Shown: in pieces, positions 42,816 to 52,200 of the stretch
How positions within the stretch are numbered: position 1 is the first letter of the stretch
How the letters are laid out: each line of letters begins with the position of its first letter
From: Comamonadaceae bacterium
GTDB taxonomy: Bacteria > Pseudomonadota > Gammaproteobacteria > Burkholderiales > Burkholderiaceae_C
Assembly (NCBI GenBank): GCA_027485235.1
Contig: JAIXRJ010000046.1
Span: forward strand, 558,001 to 622,000
Reading direction: 5' to 3'
Length of the DNA: 64,000 nt
The notes under the pieces: model-generated
What the model saw: only the letters and a program-made list of their open reading frames with translations
Told to the model about the DNA's origin: nothing
Databases searched by the model: none
Program-made: the position numbers and the translations under genes

Positions 42816-43553
42816 TCACCCGTTTATGACGCCGCCATCGACGGTGATCACTTGACCGGTGACATAAGCGCTATCGACGCTGCAAAGGAATGCCACAACC
42901 TGCGCAACATCTTCAGGTTGCCCGTAGCGACCCAAGGGTATTTCAGCCAGTCTTTGTTTGCCTAGGCGTGCGATCAAATCTTGGGTCATTTCGGTTTCAA
43001 TCAGGCCAGGTGAAACAGCATTCACCAAAATTCCTGGGGCGAAGTCCACTGAAAATGATCGAACCAAGCCAACGATACCTCCTTTGGCCGCAGCGTAAGC
43101 AGCCCTGCCCGGAGTACCCCGCTGAAAGGCGCGTGAAGAGCACAGGACGATACGGCCGGTATGTTCAAGATCGTGCCAAGCATGGAAAGCAATCGCCATA
43201 TCGTAGGCGCTGCTCAGGTTGGAAGAAACGGCTCGCTGCCAAACACCCGCGTTGCTGCCTTCAAGAAGGTCAACTTCGAAGAGACCGGCCATGTGGACGA
43301 GGGCATTGGGCAAATGTCGCCCTGCTTGGAGAGCAGCAGTGCAGGTTGCAAGGCTGGACAGGTCTGAGACCGCGTAAGTCACACCATCACCAGCATCAAG
43401 TTTTTCTGCTGCTTGCACCAGCCTTTGTTCGCTCTTGTCGATCAGATGGACGGTTGCGCCCTCTGAAAGAAACAGCTGCGCGCAAGCGGTACCAATCCCA
43501 CCGCCACCGCCGGTGATCACCATGTGGCGATTCTGGAATTTTTGATGCGACAT
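42816..43553 (-). CDS. Short-chain dehydrogenase/reductase
   Basis: A 245-residue classical SDR. Cofactor motif TGGGGGIG is at about 14-21 and the catalytic Ser with YxxxK in CSSRAFQRGTPGRAAYAAAK. Asp39 after the second strand (HLIDKSEQ) favours NAD. It could oxidise a cyclic alcohol to the ketone that the divergent Baeyer-Villiger monooxygenase uses; this is inference from context. Confidence 0.88.
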   Translation of the reverse strand: MSHQKFQNRHMVITGGGGGIGTACAQLFLSEGATVHLIDKSEQRLVQAAEKLDAGDGVTYAVSDLSSLATCTAALQAGRHLPNALVHMAGLFEVDLLEGSNAGVWQRAVSSNLSSAYDMAIAFHAWHDLEHTGRIVLCSSRAFQRGTPGRAAYAAAKGGIVGLVRSFSVDFAPGILVNAVSPGLIETEMTQDLIARLGKQRLAEIPLGRYGQPEDVAQVVAFLCSVDSAYVTGQVITVDGGVING

Positions 43554-43600
43554 AAATTAGTTAAACCCCAAGATGCTCAACCCACCATTACAAGATTTTT

Positions 43601-43616
43601 GGTTGAGTTATCAACC
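43601..43616. promoter_or_regulatory. Candidate MarR operator in the divergent spacer
   Basis: GGTTGA-GTTA-TCAACC is a perfect inverted repeat between the SDR gene and the monooxygenase gene. A CTCAACCC half-site lies at about 43575. Its size fits MarR operators. Confidence 0.5.
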
Positions 43617-43792
43617 TAGGGAATCCACCAATGAAATTAGGTTGGGATAACAACCAGTGTGGAGTACATTCCAATGTGTGCGAGCTGGAAAATCTTATGT
43701 GCCACACGATGGACGAACGGCACAGAAAATTTATTCTGCTGGCGGAAGTCGAAAAAAAGCCTTCGACATGGATTCAATACCAAGCGAAAAAA

Positions 43793-45397
43793 ATGGAAGC
43801 TCAGAAATTCGACATGCTGATTGTGGGTGCCGGTTTTGCAGGCCTGTATCAGTTGTACCGCGCCCGAGAGATGGGCCTGAGTGTGCGTTTGCTTGAAGCT
43901 GGTGACGGTGTTGGGGGGACTTGGTTTTGGAATCGTTACCCGGGCGCACGTTGCGATGTGGAAAGCTTGGATTACTCCTATTCGTTCAGCCCTGAACTGG
44001 AGCAGGAATGGGCGTGGTCTGAGCGCTATGCACCACAAGCAGAAATACTGAAGTACATCAACCATGTGGCTGATCGTTTTGATCTTCGTCCTCACATTGC
44101 ATTGAATGTGCGGGTGAAGACCGCCCATTTTGATGATCAGAACTTGTGCTGGAACGTGGGCACAGAAAAAAACCAATCCTTCAAAGCAACCTATTTGGTC
44201 ATGGCGACTGGCGGGTTGTCTATTCCCCAGCAACCCGATTTGAAGGGTCTTCATCATTACCAGGGTAAGTGGTACCACAGTGCGCAGTGGCCCAAGGAAG
44301 GCGTTGACTTCAAAGGCAAACGGGTTGGACTGATCGGTACGGGCTCGAGTGGCGTTCAGATGGTCCCGGTGATTGCTGAACAAGCAAGCCACCTCACTGT
44401 GTTTCAACGATCAGCGAACTTCAGCGTACCTGCACACAATGTGGCCTTTACTGAGGTATCCCTCAAGGCCGCAAAGAGCCGCTACCCTGAGCGTCGCGCC
44501 ATGGGTCGTGAGGCCGTGACCGGTCAGTTTCTCAATGCCAACACCAAGACGGCGGCCGAGATGACGCCCGAGGAACAGAGAGCCGAGTTGGAGTACCGCT
44601 GGAAGGGCGCTGGTGGGGGATTTCGGATGCTGCGCAACTTCGCAGATCAGATGAGCAATCCCCAAACCAACAAAATGGTGGCGGACTTTGTGAAAGACAA
44701 AATTCGTCAAGTCGTCAAAGACCCGGCCACGGCGGAAATGCTGTGCCCAAAGGATGATCTTCCGTTTGGTGGAAAGCGATTAAGTGTTGACTCAAACTTT
44801 TATGAGACGTTCAACCGAGACAACGTGAAGTTGGTTGACATCAAGGCCGACCCACTGTTGGAGGCCACTGAGCGCGGATTGCGAACGAGATCACATGATT
44901 TTGAATTTGACATGATTGTTTTTGCAACCGGCTTTGACGCATTGACGGGCGCACTCATGGCCATCGACATCAAGGGTGAAGGCGGCATCACCTTGCGCGA
45001 CAAGTGGAAGCACGGTCCGGTGGCCTATCTGGGTCTGGGCATTGCAGGCTTTCCAAACATGTTCACCATAACGGGTCCTGGAAGTCCATCGGTGCTCAGC
45101 AATGTGGTGCATTCGATCGAGACCCACGTGGATTGGATCATGCGCTTTCTTCGCAAGGCCAAGGAAAAGGGTGTGCGTAAATTTCAGCCCACTGCGCAGG
45201 CAGAGGTCCACTGGGTGAAATTCTGTGCAGACGAAGCCAATAAAACGCTCTACCCATTAGCCAACTCTTGGTACATGGGAGCCAACATTGACGGCAAGCC
45301 TAGAGTCTTTCTGGCATTTGTCTCGGGTGTGCCTGTTTACCGGCGCTTCATCGAGAAGGTAGAAGCACAAGGGTATGAAGGATTTGAATTCAGCTGA
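43793..45397 (+). CDS. Flavin-containing Baeyer-Villiger monooxygenase
   Basis: A 534-residue FAD/NADPH enzyme. FAD fold VGAGFAGLYQLYRAREMG, then GVGGTWFWNRYPGARCDVES as in cyclohexanone monooxygenases, and NADPH fold IGTGSSGVQMVP. The Baeyer-Villiger fingerprint FxGxxxHxxxWP appears as YQGKWYHSAQWP, with Tyr for Phe. It would convert a ketone to an ester or lactone. Start at 43793 matches the family N terminus; in-frame ATGs at 43631 and 43709 would add up to 54 residues. It heads the operon with the TRAP genes. Confidence 0.85.
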   Translation: MEAQKFDMLIVGAGFAGLYQLYRAREMGLSVRLLEAGDGVGGTWFWNRYPGARCDVESLDYSYSFSPELEQEWAWSERYAPQAEILKYINHVADRFDLRPHIALNVRVKTAHFDDQNLCWNVGTEKNQSFKATYLVMATGGLSIPQQPDLKGLHHYQGKWYHSAQWPKEGVDFKGKRVGLIGTGSSGVQMVPVIAEQASHLTVFQRSANFSVPAHNVAFTEVSLKAAKSRYPERRAMGREAVTGQFLNANTKTAAEMTPEEQRAELEYRWKGAGGGFRMLRNFADQMSNPQTNKMVADFVKDKIRQVVKDPATAEMLCPKDDLPFGGKRLSVDSNFYETFNRDNVKLVDIKADPLLEATERGLRTRSHDFEFDMIVFATGFDALTGALMAIDIKGEGGITLRDKWKHGPVAYLGLGIAGFPNMFTITGPGSPSVLSNVVHSIETHVDWIMRFLRKAKEKGVRKFQPTAQAEVHWVKFCADEANKTLYPLANSWYMGANIDGKPRVFLAFVSGVPVYRRFIEKVEAQGYEGFEFS

Positions 45398-45451
45398 TCA
45401 ATGAAACAAAGTCAGAGCCCATCAACTATTCATCATTAACAGGAGACAAGC

Positions 45452-46498
45452 ATGATTCAACGTAGAAAGATTCTCAAAACCGCAGCCGCAGCAACCGTCG
45501 GAATGTCCTTGGTCGGGGCTCATGCCCAACAGACTTTCACGTTGAAATTTCAAACATTTGTGCCGGCCACTTCAAACATCTGGGTACGCGTCATCACACC
45601 ATGGATGAAGAAAGTAGAAACCGAGTCTGGCGGACGTCTCAAGTTTGAGGGCTACACCTCCATGCAGTTTGGCGGCTCTCCCACCCAATTGATTGAGCAA
45701 GTACGTGACGGCGTGGTCGACATGGCTTGGACTCTGGCAGGCTATTCACCCGGACGTTTCCCACGCTCTGAAGTCTTTGAACTACCTTTTTTCACCTACG
45801 ACGGTGAAGGCGCATCGCGTGCTGCTTGGGAGTACATGACGACGCAGGCTGCTGATGAGCTTAAAGACGTTCGCTACCTCGCCATACACACCAATGGCCT
45901 GAACGTTTTGCACACCAAAAAGGCTGTTGTGAAATCTGTGGCAGACCTCAAAGGCATGAAGATCCGTGGACCTTCACGGAAGGCCACCCAAATGCTCGGC
46001 GTCCTGGGTGCTATCCCCGTAGGCATGCCCTTGCCTCAAATTGCAGATGCGTTGTCCAAAGGTGTGATCGATGGCGCCATCATTCCCTGGGACACAGCGC
46101 CATCGGCCAAATTGGATGAGCTAACCCCATTTCACACCGAGTTTGCGAAGGGCGTGCCCGGATTTAACAACAACGTTCAGTTCATGATCATGAACAATGA
46201 AGCTTTCCAAAAATTGCCGGCTGACCTTCAGGCCGTGATCAACCGTAATTCCGGGTTGGAATTGTCGGGCTATTTTGGTCGGGGTATTGCTGAATACGAT
46301 CCGGTGGTGCGTAAGAGTGTGGTCGACCGCGGCCAAACCGTGCACATTGTGGGTAAAGCAGAAACAGATGAATTCATTAGGCTTTCTGCACCCGTGATCG
46401 ATGATTGGGTCAAAGACATGAACTCCAAAGGCTTTGACGGAAAGAAATTGCTGGACACCGCACGTGCTTTGATTCAGAAATACCGTCCCAAGTCCTGA
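45452..46498 (+). CDS. dctP: TRAP transporter substrate-binding protein, DctP type
   Basis: A 348-residue periplasmic receptor. A twin-Arg/Lys-like N terminus (MIQRRKILKTAAAATVG) and signal peptide precede the DctP fold with the conserved Arg-containing segment GMKIRGPSRKATQMLGVLGA that binds the carboxylate of the ligand. GGAGA ribosome binding site before ATG 45452. The ligand is likely an organic acid linked to the neighbouring monooxygenase. Confidence 0.9.
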   Translation: MIQRRKILKTAAAATVGMSLVGAHAQQTFTLKFQTFVPATSNIWVRVITPWMKKVETESGGRLKFEGYTSMQFGGSPTQLIEQVRDGVVDMAWTLAGYSPGRFPRSEVFELPFFTYDGEGASRAAWEYMTTQAADELKDVRYLAIHTNGLNVLHTKKAVVKSVADLKGMKIRGPSRKATQMLGVLGAIPVGMPLPQIADALSKGVIDGAIIPWDTAPSAKLDELTPFHTEFAKGVPGFNNNVQFMIMNNEAFQKLPADLQAVINRNSGLELSGYFGRGIAEYDPVVRKSVVDRGQTVHIVGKAETDEFIRLSAPVIDDWVKDMNSKGFDGKKLLDTARALIQKYRPKS

Positions 46499-46524
46499 CC
46501 CCGTCGGTATTTGTTAAGCGCACC

Positions 46525-46562
46525 AAAGCTGTGAGCCATTTTGAATGGCTCATGGCTTTTTT
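46525..46562 (+). terminator. Attenuating terminator between dctP and dctQ
   Basis: TGAGCCATT (46532-46540) pairs with AATGGCTCA (46544-46552), extended by AAAGC/GCTTT, with a T run to 46562. Partial termination here would make receptor mRNA exceed permease mRNA. Confidence 0.75.
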
Positions 46563-46614
46563 GATTGAACAAACTGGCTATGGCTTTATACGGCCCAAGC
46601 AAAAAGGATAACCA

Positions 46615-47088
46615 GTGCGTATTTTGCAAAAGTTAGCTGATTTTTGTGCCAGTCTTGCGGGTGTTTTGTTAACAATCATCACCTTGATTACCTGCTCAAG
46701 TCTCATTGGCCGAAATACGGTCGGCGTGACCTTGGTTGGCGATTTCGAGCTAACAGGGATTGTGGCGGGGGCTGCAATTTCTTTGTTCTTACCCTGGTGT
46801 CAAGTTCGGCGAAGCAACATCATCGTTGACTTTTTCACGGCCAAGCTGGCAGAGTCGACCAACTCAAAACTTGATAGGTTGGGTGCATTCTTGTTGTTCT
46901 GTGTCATGGGTTTACTGATGTGGCGGGTCACTATCGGAGGACTGAATGCCTATCGATCGGGTTCGGTCACGATGTTGTTGAATTTCCCAGAATGGACTGT
47001 CTACGCGGTGATGGTCCCGGCATTCGGACTGACTGCAGCCATTGCATTTATGCAAGCGATTTTTGGTTTTGAAGAGGTCTCTAAATGA
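46615..47088 (+). CDS. dctQ: TRAP transporter small permease, DctQ type
   Basis: A 157-residue inner-membrane protein with four hydrophobic spans and the DctQ pattern (FLPWCQVRRSNIIVDFFTA). It begins with GTG at 46615 and overlaps dctM by four bases (ATGA). It forms the membrane complex with DctM. Confidence 0.88.
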   Translation: MRILQKLADFCASLAGVLLTIITLITCSSLIGRNTVGVTLVGDFELTGIVAGAAISLFLPWCQVRRSNIIVDFFTAKLAESTNSKLDRLGAFLLFCVMGLLMWRVTIGGLNAYRSGSVTMLLNFPEWTVYAVMVPAFGLTAAIAFMQAIFGFEEVSK

Positions 47089-48401
47089 GTGGTATCACAC
47101 TGGCTCTGGTGATTTTTGGTGTGATGCTGCTTTTCATGATGCTCAGAACCCCCATCTCTGTCTCAATGTTCATTGCGGGTATCACCGGATTCTTGCTGCA
47201 GTCGGGTTGGCCCTCTCTCAGCAATTTTCTCAATACGCAAACCTTTGCCCGTTTTGCAAGTTATGACTTGTCGGTCATTCCATTGTTTATCCTGATGGGC
47301 AACTTTGCCACCCAAGGCGGAATTTCCAGAGCACTTTTTGAATTTGCAAGTGTCGTGATGTCACGTTTTCGTGGCGGCTTGGCCATGGCTGCAGTTTTGG
47401 CCAGCGCGGCATTTGGGGCCATTTGCGGCTCTTCGGTCGCAACCGCTGCCACCATCACTTCAGTGGCGCTGCCAGAAATGAAACGGCACGGCTATTCTGA
47501 TCGCCTCTCCACAGGGGTGCTGGCAGCCGGCGGAACGTTGGGCATATTGATCCCACCGTCTGTGCCACTGGTCATCTATGCCATTTTGGCTGAGCAGAAC
47601 ATTGCCAAGTTGTTTGCGGCCGCGATGCTGCCAGGCATCATCGCGATGGTGGGATACATGGTGGCCATTGGCATCTATGTTCGTGTTCAGCCAGGTCACG
47701 CGCCCGAACGTGATGAAGCTTCCCGCATGAACATGACAGCGATGTTGGGTATATTGCCAATTGCGGTGGTTTTTACCTTGGTGTTCGGCGGGATTTACGG
47801 CGGTCTTTTCACACCGACTGAGGGTGCTGCGGTAGGGGCGGCTTCAACATTTTTGGCCGCCTTGTTGAAACGTGAACTCACAATCGCCAAGATTCGAATG
47901 TGTTTTCGCGCTACGGCTGAAACTTCCGCGATGATTTTCATGATTTTTATCGGTGCAGACATCATGAACGCCTCGCTGGCCATGACCCAAGTGCCCACTC
48001 AATTGGGTGCTCTTGTGATGAGTTTAGGTTTGCATCCTCTGGTTTTTGTGTCTGGAATTTTGTTGTTGTACGTAGTCTTGGGTGCAGTGATGGATGAAAT
48101 GTCCATGATTTTGCTGACTATTCCGATTTTCTTCCCCATCGTCATGGGCATGGACTTTGGAATGCCCAAGGAGTCGACCGCCATCTGGTTCGGCATCATG
48201 GTGCTGATGACTGTTGGTTTTGGCATGTTGGCACCGCCGGTCGGCCTGAATGTTTATGTCGTCAACAGCATGGCCAACAATGTACCTATATCTGAGAGCT
48301 ACAAAGGCGTCATGCCTTTTCTCATCAGCGACACGATCAGAACCATCCTCCTGCTTTTCTTTCCTGGCATTTCTTTATGGTTGGTGAAATATTTGTCCTG
48401 A
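47085..48401 (+). CDS. dctM: TRAP transporter large permease, DctM type
   Basis: A 438-residue inner-membrane transporter with about twelve spans. It has the GAICGSSVATAATITSVALP and GGTLGILIPPSVPLVIY segments of the DctM family. It carries out Na+-coupled uptake with DctP and DctQ. Last gene of the monooxygenase-TRAP operon; no strong terminator follows. Confidence 0.92.
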   Translation: MSGITLALVIFGVMLLFMMLRTPISVSMFIAGITGFLLQSGWPSLSNFLNTQTFARFASYDLSVIPLFILMGNFATQGGISRALFEFASVVMSRFRGGLAMAAVLASAAFGAICGSSVATAATITSVALPEMKRHGYSDRLSTGVLAAGGTLGILIPPSVPLVIYAILAEQNIAKLFAAAMLPGIIAMVGYMVAIGIYVRVQPGHAPERDEASRMNMTAMLGILPIAVVFTLVFGGIYGGLFTPTEGAAVGAASTFLAALLKRELTIAKIRMCFRATAETSAMIFMIFIGADIMNASLAMTQVPTQLGALVMSLGLHPLVFVSGILLLYVVLGAVMDEMSMILLTIPIFFPIVMGMDFGMPKESTAIWFGIMVLMTVGFGMLAPPVGLNVYVVNSMANNVPISESYKGVMPFLISDTIRTILLLFFPGISLWLVKYLS

Positions 48402-48439
48402 GAATTTGCGAAACTTGAATGTGCTGTGAAAATCTGCAG

Positions 48440-48815
48440 AAACCGCTCCTCGCTCGCGTTCAAGACCGCCAGATTCTTGGGGGTGGTTGCATCCGAAAGA
48501 CCGTAGGGTCATTTTACGAATGAATGAGGATAAGAAGCTTTCCAGTTGCTCAGGGCTGGCCTCGAGGTTTCGCTCTTGAGTGCTGACTGGGTGGTTGATT
48601 TTTTTTCAAGGCTACTTCAGTCATGCGCTTTCGCTCCAAATCCTCACCGTTGGTGAATGGGTGCGATTGACTACATCTGCAATGCGCCCGTTGAATCCCT
48701 CCGCCGTACCATTGCTTCTGGGCGTGTGTGGTCTGGACATGCGGTGTTCAGTGCTCAGGGCCTGGCACAGTTGGTGAAATGCATGCCTGCATTTTTTTTC
48801 TACACTCAGGCGCAA
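48440..48815 (-). pseudogene. Remnant of an IS481-like transposase
   Basis: The minus-strand reading RPHTPRSNGTAEGFNGRIAD matches the C-terminal DDE region of IS481 transposases (TNGxxERFNGRI). The frame then shifts: a second frame reads FTNGEDLERKRM and LKKNQPPSQHS like the NGEDLEQTL..YNHQLPQSAL region, and a third frame shows SFVK-stop-PYGLS. At least two frameshifts and a stop are needed, so this is a decayed fragment. The N-terminal part is missing. Confidence 0.6.
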
Positions 48816-48966
48816 TCAAAGCTGACTTGTTCCATCAGTCAATGATGCCGTAGACGCCTGACGCCAGAGACACCAGGAAGAGACTTATGCAAAGTTTTCC
48901 TAGGTAAAAACCTCATCACCTAATCAACAAGAATAAAGCTACATTGCCAGCAACATAGGAGATCCC
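48816..48966. other. Spacer upstream of the Bug receptor gene
   Basis: No gene. A TTTTCCTAGGTAAAA near-palindrome at about 48893-48907 sits before the receptor start and could be a regulatory site. Confidence 0.3.
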
Positions 48967-49956
48967 ATGAGCCGTCGTTCAGTGCAATTTTTGAAGTGGT
49001 TTTCTGTTTTTTGCTTGGCCAGTCTGTTGTCATTCACAAGCTTTGGGCAGACACCTGAATACCCCACCCGGCCGATCAAAATGGTGGTCACTTTCCCGCC
49101 CGGTGGTGCCACTGACGCCATGGTTCGAATTTTGTCCACTCGGCTGAATGGAAAATTGGGTCAGCCCTTGGTCATTGACAACCGTCCCGGCGCAGGCGGC
49201 AACATTGGCTTGAATGTGGTTGCCAAGGCAGCGCCCGATGGTTATGTGTTGGGCGTGGGTGCAGCGGGTGGGCTGGCAGCCAACTCAAGCCTTTATCCGC
49301 AGATGCCATTTGATGTGGCCAAAGATTTTGTGCCCGTCACCATGTTGGCCGCCATTCCATTTGTGCTGGTCGGCCATCCTTCTGTCCCAGCGGACAACAT
49401 ACAGCAGCTTTTGGCTTTGGCCAAGTCGCAACCAGGCAAGTTGTCCATTGGCCACGGTGGTAACGGCACAGCCATGCATTTGTCAACGGCCTTGTTCACT
49501 CAAATGGCCAACATCAAATTGATCGAAGTGCCTTACAAAGGCTCGGGCCCTGCGGCCATGGACACCCTGTCTGGGCAAATCCAACTGTCCGTGACGGACT
49601 TGACTGCCGCACTTCCCCACATCAAAGCGGGCAAGCTCAAAGCATTTGCTGTCACCAGTCCCAAACGTTTGAGCAATTTGCCCGAGGTGCCCACACTGTC
49701 AGAAAGTGGCCTGACAGGTTATGACGCCACAGGCTGGTTTGGTTTGATGGCCCCGACCGGCACATCACCACAGATCATTCAAAGGCTCAATGCCGAATTC
49801 ACGGCAACTTTGAATGATGAGGCGATCAGATCACAAATGCAGCAGAGCGGCATGGAGCCCATGACCTCCACCCCTGAAGGCCTGGCAAGCTACATCAGAA
49901 GCGAAACGCTGAAGTGGGCCAATGTGATCAAACAAGCGAACATCAAACTGAATTGA
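48967..49956 (+). CDS. Bug-family (tripartite tricarboxylate transporter) substrate-binding protein
   Basis: A 329-residue periplasmic receptor. Signal peptide ending near SLLSFTSFGQ, then the Bug signature YPTRPIKMVVTFPPGGATDA and VIDNRPGAGGNIGLNVVAKA. The other TTT subunits (tctB, tctA) are absent here, as is common for Bug paralogues in Burkholderiales. The next gene starts nine bases on, so the receptor may sense or bind the substrate of that monooxygenase. Confidence 0.92.
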   Translation: MSRRSVQFLKWFSVFCLASLLSFTSFGQTPEYPTRPIKMVVTFPPGGATDAMVRILSTRLNGKLGQPLVIDNRPGAGGNIGLNVVAKAAPDGYVLGVGAAGGLAANSSLYPQMPFDVAKDFVPVTMLAAIPFVLVGHPSVPADNIQQLLALAKSQPGKLSIGHGGNGTAMHLSTALFTQMANIKLIEVPYKGSGPAAMDTLSGQIQLSVTDLTAALPHIKAGKLKAFAVTSPKRLSNLPEVPTLSESGLTGYDATGWFGLMAPTGTSPQIIQRLNAEFTATLNDEAIRSQMQQSGMEPMTSTPEGLASYIRSETLKWANVIKQANIKLN

Positions 49957-49964
49957 CAACGGCC

Positions 49965-51626
49965 ATGACTTTGAAATTCGACAGTGATGTCTTGGTGGTG
50001 GGCGCAGGACCTGTTGGCTTAACGCTGGCCACCGACTTGGCGCAAAGAGGCGTCCAAGTTTTGGTGGCTGAAATTCGTGAGTTTGGGCAAGCACCGAATG
50101 TGAAATGCAACCACGTGTCGGCGCGCAGCATGGAGCACTTCAGGCGGCTCGGCGTTGCGGCAAAGCTGCGTGACGCAGGACTGCCAGAGGACTTTCCCAA
50201 CGATGTGGTTTTCAGAACCAGCATGACCGGCATGGAATTGACCCGAATTCCGATTCCAAGCCGAAAGCACCGTTACACCGAGAAGCAAGGACCCGACACG
50301 GGCTGGGCTACACCGGAACCACCCCACCGCATCAATCAAATCTACCTGGAACCCCTGCTTTTGAAGCACGCGGTCTCTCACGAAGGGGTCACGCTGCTCA
50401 ACAGAACCCAAGTGACGGACATCGTGCAAGACGAAGACGGCGTGACGGTGACCTTGCTGAATTTGGACACACAAGCCAGCCAAACAGTGCGCGTTCGGTA
50501 CTTGGCTGGATGCGATGGAGGCAGCTCATTTGTGCGTAAAAAAATAGGTGCCAAGTTAGAAGGCACTGAGATGATTCAACGTGTCCAGTCCACTTACATT
50601 CGGGCACCCGAGTTGGCCCGTCTGTTGCCCGGCAAACTCGCTTGGTGCTATTACTCGGTCAACACGCGAAGGTGTGGCACGGTGTTTGCCATCGATGGCC
50701 AAAAAGATTGGCTGGTGCACAACCATCTTCACCCCGATGAACCCGAATTTGACTCGGTCGACCGCGATCAATCCATCCGACATATTTTGGGGGTCGATGC
50801 CGATTTCAAATACGACATCATCACCAAAGAAGATTGGGTAGGCAGGCGATTGCTGTCCAACAGGTTCCGTGAAAAGCGTGTATTTTTGGCGGGTGATTCT
50901 GCTCACCTCTGGGTTCCATATGCTGGCTATGGCATGAATGCCGGCCTTGCCGATGCCACCAACTTGGCTTGGTTGTTGGATGCGGCCTTAAAGGGCTGGG
51001 CAGATCCTTCTATTTTGGACGCCTACGAAGCAGAACGGCATCCCATCACAGAGCAAGTCTCGCATTTCGTCATGAACCATGCGCAAAAGATGATCAAAGC
51101 CAGACGCGCCGTGCCGCAGAACATTGAGGCTTTGGATTCTGAGGGTGACGAGGCACGCGCTTTGATCGGCGCGGAAGCCTACGACCTGAACGTGCAGCAG
51201 TTTTGTTGCGAAGGTCTCAACTTTGGCTACTACTACGAAGACTCTCCGATCATCGCGCACGAAGCTGAACCCGCGCCGGTGTATTCAATGGGGTCGTTCA
51301 CGCCCTCCACCCTTCCAGGCTGCCGTGCGCCGCACTTCTGGTTGGCCAATGGCCAATCGCTGTACGACTTGCTGGGCCAAGGCTACAGCTTGCTCAGATT
51401 TGATGCCCGAGTTGACGTACAACACCTGCTGAAGGCAGCAAAAGCGGACCACATTCCGGTGACGCTCATCGATCTGGCCGATCAAACCGACATTCCGGCG
51501 GCGTACGAACACAAGTTGGTCTTGTGCAGAACCGACCAACATGTGGTTTGGCGAGGAAACAGCCTGCCCAGTTCACTGCCAGAATTCACAGCCATGCTGC
51601 GTGGTGTCGCTTTGGCTTTGCATTGA
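49965..51626 (+). CDS. FAD-dependent aromatic-ring monooxygenase (MhpA/TfdB-like)
   Basis: A 553-residue group A flavoprotein monooxygenase. FAD fold VLVVGAGPVGLTLATDLAQ near residue 10, DG motif GCDGGSSFVRK, and GD motif FLAGDSAHLWVPYAGYGMNA, where most members have HxxPPxxGxGxN; the Trp-Val-Pro-Tyr variant is noteworthy. A C-terminal thioredoxin-like region follows (about 400-553), as in phenol and 3-(3-hydroxyphenyl)propionate hydroxylases. Nine bases behind the Bug receptor gene. Substrate unknown. Confidence 0.85.
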   Translation: MTLKFDSDVLVVGAGPVGLTLATDLAQRGVQVLVAEIREFGQAPNVKCNHVSARSMEHFRRLGVAAKLRDAGLPEDFPNDVVFRTSMTGMELTRIPIPSRKHRYTEKQGPDTGWATPEPPHRINQIYLEPLLLKHAVSHEGVTLLNRTQVTDIVQDEDGVTVTLLNLDTQASQTVRVRYLAGCDGGSSFVRKKIGAKLEGTEMIQRVQSTYIRAPELARLLPGKLAWCYYSVNTRRCGTVFAIDGQKDWLVHNHLHPDEPEFDSVDRDQSIRHILGVDADFKYDIITKEDWVGRRLLSNRFREKRVFLAGDSAHLWVPYAGYGMNAGLADATNLAWLLDAALKGWADPSILDAYEAERHPITEQVSHFVMNHAQKMIKARRAVPQNIEALDSEGDEARALIGAEAYDLNVQQFCCEGLNFGYYYEDSPIIAHEAEPAPVYSMGSFTPSTLPGCRAPHFWLANGQSLYDLLGQGYSLLRFDARVDVQHLLKAAKADHIPVTLIDLADQTDIPAAYEHKLVLCRTDQHVVWRGNSLPSSLPEFTAMLRGVALALH

Positions 51627-51700
51627 TACCGCCTACCCATTGAATTGCGCCATTGCAGGGCACTTCCGGGAAAAGTTTTCTGCCCGTCAAACCGCCTGTG

Positions 51701-51727
51701 AAAAATCCGGGCCACGCCCGGGTTTTT
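51701..51727. terminator. Bidirectional terminator
   Basis: AAAAATCCGGGC and GCCCGGGTTTTT flank a CAC loop, giving A and T runs on both sides of a GC-rich stem. It serves the monooxygenase gene and the convergent lipocalin-like gene, whose stop codon it touches. Confidence 0.88.
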
Positions 51728-52200
51728 CATGCTGCCTGTTGCACTTTTTCCCAGACCAGACTGCGGATGCTCATCTTGCCGTCAAAGGGGTCCGGCGAGA
51801 CAGGCGTTGAAAGCGAGACCCTGTCGCCATCGAACTTGAAGATGCGCACTTGTTTGGTTCCGGTCCAAGCCTCGTTCCACGAGATATCCACGTGATGGGT
51901 CACCTCATTGCCGGCGATCGTGTAGGTGCCTGCATAGCTGATGACAGTGCGAAACAAATCTTCAGCTTCGGCCGGCGTGGCGGTATTGCCAGCAGGCTTC
52001 TTGCGATCGCTTCGCGCGAGGATGGCCACCATGCGGCCATCTGCTGAATAGGTGATGAACCCCTGTGGATTCGACCCCATCAGGTCGATGGTCGCCCCCG
52101 AGGGGACTTCTTCACGGAGGACTGAAAGCAGCTTCCAGGTACCGAGCAGGCGGCCGGCTACAGGGTTGTTCTGCTGCATTAAATCTGTTTCACGGGTCAT
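51727..52200 (-). CDS. Lipocalin-like domain protein
   Basis: A 157-residue protein resembling the Lipocalin_5 family: LLGTWKLLSVLREEVPSGAT, then NPQGFITYSADGRMVAIL and ISYAGTYTIAGNEVTHHVDI. No signal peptide. Such proteins accompany catabolic and polyketide genes and bind small hydrophobic ligands; the ligand is unknown. It is convergent with the monooxygenase gene and divergent from the MFS gene. Confidence 0.8.
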   Translation of the reverse strand: MTRETDLMQQNNPVAGRLLGTWKLLSVLREEVPSGATIDLMGSNPQGFITYSADGRMVAILARSDRKKPAGNTATPAEAEDLFRTVISYAGTYTIAGNEVTHHVDISWNEAWTGTKQVRIFKFDGDRVSLSTPVSPDPFDGKMSIRSLVWEKVQQAA

